Positions 9,270-16,982 of a stretch of 64,000 nt of DNA are shown here, in pieces (within the stretch, counting starts at the first letter, position 1; the number at the start of each line of letters is the position of its first letter). Source of the stretch: DASQHW01 sp038238245 (GTDB lineage Bacteria; Actinomycetota; Acidimicrobiia; IMCC26256; PALSA-610); the NCBI GenBank assembly GCA_038238245.1, contig JBBRXX010000007.1:1-64000 (forward strand), read 5' to 3'. The notes below the pieces were generated by a model. That model was not told the DNA's origin, did not search any database, and saw only the letters and a list, made by a program, of their open reading frames with translations. The translations under genes and the position numbers were made by a program.

Positions 9270-10006
9270 ACCGCCACCAAGAGTCGAAGCCCGGCCCCTC
9301 GTCCCGCAACACAAGATGTTCTGACCAGACAGTTGTGCATGTGCAGATTCGAAGTCGACGTCCGGCGACCCTGCGTCATCATCACACGATGCAGTCATCG
9401 CGACGGGGGTGCCCCGTCCAGCGTTTGGGCCCGAGTGGTCCCGTGCCCCGGGAAAATCGAACCCGGGGGGGGATTGACAGCAGGGGTCGAGGCTGGGAGC
9501 CGCTCGCTAAAAAACTGATCCGGCCGGTAATGGGCCGCCGCTTCGGCGGGACCCCCGGGCGCCGCCTCGGCAGTTTTGTTGCTGTCACCTTTGATGAAGG
9601 GCACATCGCGGCACTGGAAATGAGCCTCGATCTGGGCGCCGCTGATCGGCGTATCGGAAGCCGCGATGGCCTGGACCGCATACGGCACCAGCATCACGAT
9701 CTTGTCGCGTCGCGTCGCGTCGCATCGCGTCGCGTCGCGTTCGCCCTTCGGCTCCCGGTCCTGGGCAGCGCGAGGAGATGAGTCTCGTCGCGCTGTCGAG
9801 ACGATCCTCGGCCAGCGCGACATCACCGCCGATCGGGCACCTACGCGGTCGTAGTAGGTGGACTTCAACCGGGCGCCCGTCATGAGGCTGACTTCCGCGC
9901 TCAGCACGCGAGGATCGAGTCGACACGACTTCGCTGATCCGATCGACATCGGTTCGGTTCGCGCAGGATCGTCGGGTAGGTCGAGTGCGTCGATACGCGT
10001 CCGGTG
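9270..10006. other. Non-coding or decayed stretch with a pentanucleotide repeat
   Basis: No gene was recognised between the truncated flavoprotein and the first winged-helix gene. Long minus-strand frames exist, but their translation matches no family known to me and has no start signal. The tract at 9705-9739 is a simple repeat, listed separately. Confidence 0.35.
9705..9739. repeat. TCGCG pentanucleotide tract, seven units
   Basis: Seven consecutive TCGCG units, the fourth reading TCGCA. A five-base unit shifts the frame when copy number changes. No coding frame that would use this was identified around it. Confidence 0.8.
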
Positions 10007-10834
10007 TCAGTCCATTCCACGGTGTATCCGCGCCGTCAGGTGTCGTGGAGTTTGCGCGCCGGCGTGTAAGTCACGGCGTAGGTTTGTCCCAACCGCTTTG
10101 ATGTCCAGGCGGTCGCCGACGTGAAGGCTGAGCACCGGTTGGTTCATCGCTGTCTGGTAAGCGTCGATGAGCGCGTCAAGAAGCGGTCCCGGTTCGCGGA
10201 GTCGCAGTGTCCGTTCTTGGCCGTCAACTCTCAGCAAGAGCACGCCCACGTGGTCATCGTCCGGATCACGTTTCGGTTCGGCGACGATCTCGCCGACGAT
10301 GCCTACGTTGAGGTCTTCGCGCGAGAGCGGCGGAGCCGCCCGCGAGCCTTCGCGAGCGGCGGCGGATGCCGCTCGCGTGTTCACATGTTGAGCATGTTCA
10401 CTTGTTCGTGTCTCCCTCTCTGTACGGTCGGCTTCGTCTTGGAGACTGTCCGATCCGTCCGGGAGACCTTTCATGTCCGTCCTGGATACCGTCCCGCCAC
10501 TGTTCCCAGATCTGTCAACAGTCTCCGAGGCGTACCGTTCCGGGATCGCGGGGCTGTAGCGGGTGCTCCGGTTCGGGCCGCCCTTACGCTTCACCTTCAA
10601 CCATCCCTCATCGACGAGCGTGTGGAGCGCGTCGACGACCGTCTGTCGCCGCATCGCCGTCCACACCGACAGCATCGCGATGCTCGGAAATGCCTCCATC
10701 CGCTTGGCGTTCATGAACTTGAACGCCATCACGACAAGGACGCGCCGCGGCGCTGCGGACAGGCTCTTATCCGTCACACAGTCCTCGACCGCGTCGCGAT
10801 AATCGAACAGCGTGAACTCGGGGCGCGCTTTCAT
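10007..10834 (-). CDS. Winged-helix DNA-binding protein of the mobile element
   Basis: About 275 residues. The ATG at 10834 overlaps the TGA of the upstream gene as ATGA, so translational coupling supports this start over the one 15 bases earlier. Residues about 30-105 look like a replication-initiator/DnaD-type winged helix (FMNAKRMEAFPSIAMLSVWT, then ALHTLVDEGWLKVKRKGG). The middle is acidic and low-complexity, and the last 90 residues form a separate small beta-rich part (VGVLLLRVDGQERTLRLREP). It and the next gene are paralogue-like in their HTH part. A role in replication or control of the element is inferred. Confidence 0.6.
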   Translation of the reverse strand: MKARPEFTLFDYRDAVEDCVTDKSLSAAPRRVLVVMAFKFMNAKRMEAFPSIAMLSVWTAMRRQTVVDALHTLVDEGWLKVKRKGGPNRSTRYSPAIPERYASETVDRSGNSGGTVSRTDMKGLPDGSDSLQDEADRTERETRTSEHAQHVNTRAASAAAREGSRAAPPLSREDLNVGIVGEIVAEPKRDPDDDHVGVLLLRVDGQERTLRLREPGPLLDALIDAYQTAMNQPVLSLHVGDRLDIKAVGTNLRRDLHAGAQTPRHLTARIHRGMD

Positions 10835-11310
10835 AGCGGAGCCCCGCATGGCAACGGCTCGACGAGCGCGGCAACAACCGCGTCGATGTCGCGCCCTGCG
10901 TGCCGGCGACGACTCGGGATGCGCTGTGCCCCCCGTCCTTGTGGTCTGGCCGACGCAGGTTGTTGCTTGAGCTGCGGCGGATCATGCGGAGTACCTGTCG
11001 CCCAATGCGACGGGTATCGGCCTTGGTAAACCGACGCCAGTCGCTTGCCTGACCGCGGCGAGCCTCCTTTGATGGCTTGCGACAGCCAGCCAAGCTCGCA
11101 GAGCCGTTTGAGATGTCGCTTCACCGTGCTGACGTGCAGCCCTGTCATCCCGGCGAGGCGTTCGGGTCCGGGATACGCGTTGCCCAGCGTGTTGAAGTCC
11201 ATGAACTGCGCGAGGGCGATCGCCGTGAGACGCGCGGCAGGGGGCACGTCGCATTCCGGCGAAAGGACTGCGGCAATCCAGGTGTCTCGAGGCCTCTTCG
11301 TGTTCTTCAT
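10831..11310 (-). CDS. Winged-helix DNA-binding protein, first of a coupled pair
   Basis: About 159 residues from ATG 11310 (a GTG directly before it is also possible). Residues 15-90 show a helix-turn-helix pattern resembling plasmid/phage helix_turn_helix_36-type proteins: MDFNTLGNAYPGPERLAGMT followed by GLHVSTVKRHLKRLCELGWL. The C-terminus is basic and Pro/Arg-rich. It overlaps the next gene by four bases, so the two are probably made together and may act on the element's own origin or promoters. Confidence 0.6.
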   Translation of the reverse strand: MKNTKRPRDTWIAAVLSPECDVPPAARLTAIALAQFMDFNTLGNAYPGPERLAGMTGLHVSTVKRHLKRLCELGWLSQAIKGGSPRSGKRLASVYQGRYPSHWATGTPHDPPQLKQQPASARPQGRGAQRIPSRRRHAGRDIDAVVAALVEPLPCGAPL

Positions 11311-11379
11311 CACGCCCGCGCTCTTCGTGGGCGCCGCTCGATCGATCCAGGCGACGGGGCGGCATGGCGCGGTGGCGGG

Positions 11380-12098
11380 CTAGGCGGCGGCGGTCACCGT
11401 GCCTTCACTCTTGCGCGGCTGTCTATGGCCCCGTGCACAGACATGGGGCGGGGCGTGACGCGGCACGGCCTGGCGACGAACGTCGATCGTGTGGCCGTCC
11501 GGTGGCGCGCGACCGACGTCGAGGCGGCGGTTCACCACGCAGAGAGCTTGGACCGCGTCGGCATCGCGCGCGGGGTGCCGCCGTTCGTTGCGTGTGATGC
11601 GCGGGCACCGCCCGAGGAATCCATGACAATGCTGGCGAAGGACAAGTTCGACCATGGGCTGCCAGCGGTCGAAGATCTCTCGAAGTTCGTCGAGCTGGGA
11701 GGGGTCTCGCTCAAGTTCCGCGACTGCGGCTCGGATCAACCGGGCGAGGTGTGCCGTTTCCGGTTCGACCGTCCGGTGGGCGGCGCGGTCTTCGACCACC
11801 GCCTCGTAGAGATCGTCAATATTTTCGAAGTTGCCGAGGCAAACGGCGCAGATCCGGGCGAGCCAGCCGGTGTGGTCGGCGTCCCCGCGGCGGGCGGCGT
11901 CGAGCGTTTCGGTGGTGAGCTGCCGTCGCCGAAGTCGAACAGACGAAGCAGTCCCTCGAGCGCCGTCCAGTGCGCCCGAAAGCGCGGTCGTGCGTGCAGG
12001 CCTTCCGCGACCCAGGCCAACAGGTCGAAGCGACAGGTAAGCCCGCCACGTCGACGCAGAGTGCGCGGACTCACTCGTGGCTCGCGCGGAAGTTCCAT
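11380..12098 (-). pseudogene. Unrecognised mobile-element gene broken by a frameshift
   Basis: The first 60 codons from ATG 12098 read as plausible protein (MELPREPRVSPRTLRRRGGL, then RFDLLAWVAEGLHARP and LEGLLRLFDFGDG). The good translation then moves to another minus-strand frame at about 11,915-11,940: QLTTETLDAARRGDADHTGW, a helical acidic stretch to about ELVLRQHCHGF, and a basic tail. Joining the frames gives a protein of about 230 residues. I recognise no family. Whether this is decay or a base error cannot be told from the sequence. Confidence 0.4.
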
Positions 12099-12185
12099 TG
12101 CATCCGAGATTACTGCCGTAATGCCCGTCGCGCAGCGCTACCCAATCGAACAGCGCGCGACCCGTCGTACACGGAAACGGGACGA

Positions 12186-13087
12186 TCACGCGTCGGCGTA
12201 TGGCGCGAACTCAAGCGCGGACGTGTGGAAGTACCGCCTCTCGGTGGTGGTGATGTTCGCGTGTCCCAACAACATCGACACGGCTTGGATCGGCACGCCC
12301 TGCGTCAGCATTCGCGTCGCTTTGGTGTGCCGCCAGCAATGGAACCCGCGATAGGGGAGACCGGTCACGTCGCAGAAGTGTTGCAGGCGGTCCTGCGCGG
12401 ACGCGTAGGTCCATGGGAACGGGTACAAGCGCGCGCTGCGCTTCCAGCGTCGGCCGGTCTCGTTCTCCTTCAGGCGCTCGATGTTGTGCGGGATGAAGAC
12501 CTGTTCGCGCAGCCGTGTCGACAGTGGGACAACGCTTGGCGTTTGTTCTTCGTCGTGGCCAGCTCAAAATACGTCGTGTCGACGTTCAGGTGCAGTGCGT
12601 CCCAGCGCAATGAGAGCACCTCACCGACGCGGCGGCCCGTATCGGTGAGGGTGACCAGGAACGCGCACCAGCGCAGCGAGTTCCCGCGCGCTGCCGCGAT
12701 GAAGGCTTCGCACTCCTCCCGGGTGTAGGTGACGATCGGCTTTTGCGGGATCGACGACGGTCGGTCCTCGGCGCGCACGGCATGGGCGTCGATCCAGCCC
12801 ATCGCGACCGCGTAGTCGCCGAGCTGTTTGAGGACTTGGATCGTCTGGGACGCGCTCGCCGGGCGCATGCGACCGTGGACGCGGTCGACAATCGCGGTTG
12901 TCGCGCTGCGGTCGCCCAGCGCCGGCGCGAGCGACAACAGGTCTGGCGACCCTGCGACCACCAGGATCGATCGGGCCCGTGACGCCCTTGACTTTCGTGG
13001 TGTTGGAGGAGGGTTCGTACCCTTGGTGCGGCGGACGTACCCGCGATACCACTCGAGAAATGCGGGGATGGTTGTCGGTTCTGACAC
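12186..13087 (-). pseudogene. Tyrosine recombinase (phage-type integrase) with a single-base frameshift
   Basis: GTG at 13087 has GGAG about eight bases upstream. The N-terminal SAM-like part (PAFLEWYRGYVRRTKG) and catalytic half are recognisable: first Arg in TDTGRRVGEVLSLRW and Lys in TTKNKRQ. At about 12,537-12,545 the frame must shift by one base to continue as VPLSTRLREQVFIPHNIE. This leads into FHCWRHTKATRML (His-x-x-Arg), MLLGHANITTTERRYFH (His, then Tyr nucleophile) and the stop at 12186. All catalytic residues exist but are split, so no functional enzyme is expected without frameshifting or a sequence correction. Confidence 0.75.
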
Positions 13088-13436
13088 TCGGGTTCTCCAC
13101 CGTTCGTGAGGACAACGGAACCTGAGTGACATCGAGGGCGCGAGCAATGTTGTTGTTGGCGTGTATTGGTGTTGCCGGCTCTTTATCGTCGTTCCGGCGA
13201 CGTCGGCTCGCTTCCCCCACCTCGATCCTCGAGATCGGGCATTCCCGAAGTGCCGTTCTGAGCGAGCGACGGTGGGAACGCGGGTCGTTCTGTGCGGGTG
13301 TCGTGCTGACGCATGAAGCGCCGATCGGCAGTTGTGAACCGCTCGCGTTTCGGAGGGTTTGAGCCTCCTCACTGTGGGTCGCGTGACAATCGAGCGCAGA
13401 GCGGTTGATTAGAAGGTCGGATGCGCCGAGCCGGGC
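13088..13436. other. Intergenic stretch without a recognisable gene
   Basis: About 350 bases between the frameshifted recombinase start and the end of the TIR-STAND gene. No family motif, tRNA or repeat was seen. Confidence 0.4.
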
Positions 13437-15389
13437 CTAGGTTTCTTGGCACCCGTCAGTTCGGAACTGCGACGGCGCACCGTCACCCATCACCACGGCC
13501 TTGCCGCAACACTCGAACTTCCAAACCTCGGCGTAATCGTCCATCGCACCCAGTGCGCGAACATTATGAGCGGGTTGTGGATGCCAGCGTGGCCGCGGAC
13601 TCAACGTGTTGGCGGTAACCTCACGTTCGTCGCGCAAGTTCAGCTCAACGGCACTGAACCGCCAGTGCATTCGCGTATGCGCTACGTCGATGTCCTCATC
13701 AAGGCGCGCAACCTCGTCTCCGAGGAAGGCACGTAGAGCTGCTCGGCGTTCCGAGAGGTCTTCGCTCGTCGACCACTGCTGAACCGTCCAGCCGACGAGC
13801 CGGTGCATCTTTGCCGTCTCCCACTCTCTGTTCAATGCCCTCCCGGTCCGCTGGAGGAGCCGGAAGCCGAACAGGTGACTGAGCAGCGTTCGCCACGAAT
13901 CGGGATATCCGGGATCGGAATCGCGCGCTACCTCTGGAAAACGCTGAGCGACGAGCTTGCGCAACCAGCCGAGAACGATCACATCAGATTCGAGGAGGGC
14001 TGCGTAGAGGATCGCTTCGCGTTCTGTTTCGCCCAGCCGCTCGAGTGTAGGAACCAATGTCGCACTCACCCTGCGTTCACCGTGCCGGACGCTTGCCGAG
14101 GGCTCTCCTGCGATCGCGTTGAGGCCCTCAAGCCCCTCACGACGTAGCCGGTCGCGAAGGGCGCCACACGAGACTTCGTGGCCGTACTGCCCGAGGAATG
14201 TCGCGGCCAACTCGACCGCAAGGGGAAGCCGATCGACGAGCCGTGTGATTTCCGCCGCCGCATCACGCTCCGCGTCGCTGCGGAACATCCCGTTTGGCTG
14301 GAAGCTCTCGATGAGCGCGACGGCGTCCGCTTCGGGCAGCTCATCCACGGGGATGAACGATCGCTCGCGATCGGTCACCGGCAACTCGTTCTGCCCAAGA
14401 CGCGTCGTAACAATGACGTGGAGCCAATCGGCCGCGGGAAGCCGCAGGAGCTCATCGGCCCCGAGGAGAGCCGGTTCATCGACGTTGTCGAGAATCAGCA
14501 GGCAGTGCCGCGCTTGGGCCCCCTCGGTGCGCTCATGCAACTCCGCGATGATTCGCTGAAACCGAAGCTCGACATCGGCCTGTTCGAGATCGCGAAGATC
14601 CACGCCTAGTGCAGGAGCGAGATCGGCGATCGCCTTCCGCAAGTCTGTCTCTCCCTCGCAGCGCACCTTCCAGCGGCCGCCTCCGTACTCGAATGCGTAG
14701 CTGTGGGCATATTCAGTCACGAGAGCGGTCTTGCCGATCCCACCTAAACCGTGGAGCGCGACGACGACGCCGACCCGCCCCAGGGCAACGCATTCACGCA
14801 GATGCCTCAACTCATCGATACGGCCGGTGAAGTGCGGGTTGTGCGCATCCATGTTTCCCGGACTAGCGGTTGACCTTTCCCCACGCTGCACTCGCTCGAA
14901 CAGTCGCGCTCCCAGCCTTTGCATCCTCTCGCGCACATCGGCCTCGCGCAGCGACTTCTCGCCATCAGAGAACCACGGCCTCAGGTCGAAGAGCTGTCGG
15001 CGTCGGATCTCCGTGACCCACGCTTCGCAACGCTGTTCAAAATCTTTGTCGTTCCAGCCGGGCACTTCGACGAAGTAGATCGGAGCGACACCTTCGCCCG
15101 AGAAGTGGGCCGCCTCGTGCTTTACGAATTCATTGAACTCCCATTCGCAGTAGCGGCTCTCGAGGTACGCTGGCGTGAGACATGCCAGGAACGCGGACGA
15201 ATCCCGAAGCCCCGCGAGGATGCGGTGCCGCCAATCATCCATGCCCTGGATCTCGGTGACATCGAAGAACGCAGATAGAGGACGCCCGGCGAAGGCAGCG
15301 AAGTCGACCTTGAGACGGTCGAGGAACTCGACGATGCGTCCGTCCGCATTGTCACGGCGCGAGTAGCTGATGAACAGGTCGAACTTCAC
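13437..15389 (-). CDS. TIR-NB-ARC (STAND) protein, defence-type
   Basis: About 650 residues from GTG 15389; the frame is open to 15518 but that extension is low-complexity. Residues 1-140 are a TIR domain (VKFDLFISYSRRDN) with the candidate catalytic Glu84 in SRYCEWEF. Residues 187-450 are an NB-ARC module: lead-in FTGRIDEL, Walker A HGLGGIGKT (213-221), Walker B CLLILDNVDE (about 296-305) and the RLPLAVELAATFLG motif. A winged-helix-like region follows to about residue 600. TIR-STAND proteins are known in bacteria as NAD-degrading antiphage sensors. The C-terminal repeat sensor usual in the family is absent, and the last 50 residues look unlike any repeat, so the gene may be truncated. Confidence 0.8.
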   Translation of the reverse strand: MKFDLFISYSRRDNADGRIVEFLDRLKVDFAAFAGRPLSAFFDVTEIQGMDDWRHRILAGLRDSSAFLACLTPAYLESRYCEWEFNEFVKHEAAHFSGEGVAPIYFVEVPGWNDKDFEQRCEAWVTEIRRRQLFDLRPWFSDGEKSLREADVRERMQRLGARLFERVQRGERSTASPGNMDAHNPHFTGRIDELRHLRECVALGRVGVVVALHGLGGIGKTALVTEYAHSYAFEYGGGRWKVRCEGETDLRKAIADLAPALGVDLRDLEQADVELRFQRIIAELHERTEGAQARHCLLILDNVDEPALLGADELLRLPAADWLHVIVTTRLGQNELPVTDRERSFIPVDELPEADAVALIESFQPNGMFRSDAERDAAAEITRLVDRLPLAVELAATFLGQYGHEVSCGALRDRLRREGLEGLNAIAGEPSASVRHGERRVSATLVPTLERLGETEREAILYAALLESDVIVLGWLRKLVAQRFPEVARDSDPGYPDSWRTLLSHLFGFRLLQRTGRALNREWETAKMHRLVGWTVQQWSTSEDLSERRAALRAFLGDEVARLDEDIDVAHTRMHWRFSAVELNLRDEREVTANTLSPRPRWHPQPAHNVRALGAMDDYAEVWKFECCGKAVVMGDGAPSQFRTDGCQET

Positions 15390-15481
15390 TGTCAGTCGGC
15401 GGCGCGCGAAACGCGATACACGGTAGCCCCTCCCGAGAGTAAGGGTAGCCGCACTGACATCACTGCCAGGAGCAGCACCTC

Positions 15482-16290
15482 TCAGACGCGGTCGCGTTGG
15501 TGGAGCGCGTCGGCCCACCCGACCCGCCCAGGCACGGCGGCGGGTGGGTCGTAGCCTTCGGCCAAGAAGCGCCGTGCGCCTTCGACGATCCAGTTCAAGA
15601 TGCCCGAGGCTTCGGCTTCGAGCTTCGACGCCAGGTCAAGATCTCGTTCCTCGACTGGGATTGTCACGTCCCACGGGATGAGCCTCATGCGACGCCACAC
15701 GGCCTCATCGGTGCCGCGGATCGTCGGCTTGTGGTTCGTGCAGATCCACAACGTATGCGTCGGATCGAAGTACCAGGAGTCTTCGCGCATGCGTCGTGCC
15801 CGCATCCGGTCGCCTCCGGTGATCGACTTCAGTTGTTCTTCGTCGAGCGCGTCGGCCGCCCTCGTTTCGGATGCGACGGCGAGCCGTCGCCGGAACAGAT
15901 CGGCCTTGACGGTCTCGTGCTAGGTCATCAGCAAGCTCTTGTTTGGCACACATCCGTAGTCGCCCAACACAGCGAGGATCGTGCGCGTGAACTTCGACTT
16001 GCCATTGGCACCGGTGCCGTAGTGCACCGTCAACGTCTCGGTCGGCATGCCGGTCGCGCCGGCGCCCGCTTCGAGTTGGAGGTACTCGCGGATCTCGTCG
16101 TCCGGCTGCCACCGCTTGAGGCACGACGTCCACAGCGGGCACTGGGCGTCGGGATCAAAGTCGACGTGGGCCTGCAACGCAACTGATCGGCCGGATCATG
16201 TACCCGCAGCGTGCCGGTCCGCAGGTCGATGGTGCCGTTGCGGACGTTCAAGAGGTATGGGTCAGTGTCGAGGTCTTCGTGGTTCGTCGT
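15482..16290 (-). pseudogene. Phage/plasmid SF3 helicase (D5/P4 primase-helicase type), interrupted
   Basis: Motifs in order: DLDTDPYLLNVRNGTIDLRT (about 16,275-16,215), a one-base frame change near 16,185-16,196, VDFDPDAQCPLW, Walker A YGTGANGKSKFTRT, an in-frame TAG at 15920-15922 after NKSLLMT, then HETVKADLFRRRLAVASET, ITGGDRMRARRM, LWICTNHKPTIRGTDEAVWR and RFLAEGY to the stop at 15482. The TAG stands where relatives have a sense codon, and the frame is identical on both sides. The usual N-terminal D5_N part is not found upstream. It probably was the element's replicative helicase and is now decayed, or it is read only with suppression. Confidence 0.7.
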
Positions 16291-16982
16291 GACGGCCCGG
16301 TTCCCGCGTGCGAGGCGACCACTCCCGGCCCTACACGCCTTCAAGTCGATCCGCTCGGTCAGCTCTTCGTTCACGACGTCGACGCAAGCCCCGACCTCCA
16401 CAACCCGAGATTGGCCTCCTGGAAGAGGCTGCGGCGGACGGGCCACAAACGGCCGACACTCGATGACCACATGTACATCCTCGGCGTCGAATACGGGTCC
16501 GGTGCCGTGACCCTTACCGTGTTCGACCCCATCTCTTCTCATTCGCTGAAGGCCGTGAAGGCGTGGGCGACGACTGCGACGGGACGGATCAAACTGATCT
16601 CTCCGCCCCACCGGCGCCGCCCTCGCCAACACCGACAGCGGCCCCCGAATCCGCAGCCGACGCCAAGCCAACTAATCACCGAAGCCATCCAGCTCCGCTG
16701 GAGCGCCTGGCCCCGAAGTCTGCGGCCAACCAGGTGCTCGCGGCAGTGTTCTCCGGCCTCGTCAACGGCGACATCTACGACGTGACCGTCGAGGCGTCCG
16801 GCGTTGCGGCCGGTAGTCGTGTCCGGGGCGGCATTCGCCTTCGGGCCGCGCGCTCTGCCGCAACGACCGGGGGCGCTGTTCGTACGCGTCCGCGTCCACG
16901 TCCCTAGGAAGGGACGCGTGGGACGCGATGGACCGCGGTACTGGCGTTTGCCTGGGACGCGTCCGGGACGCGTCGGACGCGA
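16291..16982. other. Stretch without an intact gene; holds iteron-like repeats at its right end
   Basis: Both strands carry long frames, but neither translation matches the expected N-terminal part of the helicase or another family. The right end holds GGACGCG repeats (listed separately), so part of this stretch may be a replication origin rather than coding DNA. Confidence 0.4.
16885..16981. repeat. Iteron-like cluster of GGACGCG repeats, candidate element origin
   Basis: Five direct copies of GGACGCG, mostly as GGGACGCG, start at about 16911, 16920, 16954, 16965 and 16975. Two inverted copies (CGCGTCC at 16885-16891 and 16891-16897) lie just to their left. Several spacings are close to a helical turn. 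The patch sits immediately beyond the stop of the prim-pol/RepA-type gene, a common place for the origin of plasmids and integrative elements. Function as an origin is an inference from repeat and position. Confidence 0.5.

Noticed and set aside
9440..9475. aatcgaacccgggg as a candidate left copy of the tRNA-Ser 3' end
   Set aside because: It shares only about eight bases with the tRNA T-arm and then diverges; too weak to call.
10320..10400. Possible CRISPR-like or tandem repeat in the cgcgag-rich stretch
   Set aside because: No repeat unit with regular spacers; it is ordinary GC-rich coding sequence. No CRISPR array was seen anywhere in the window.
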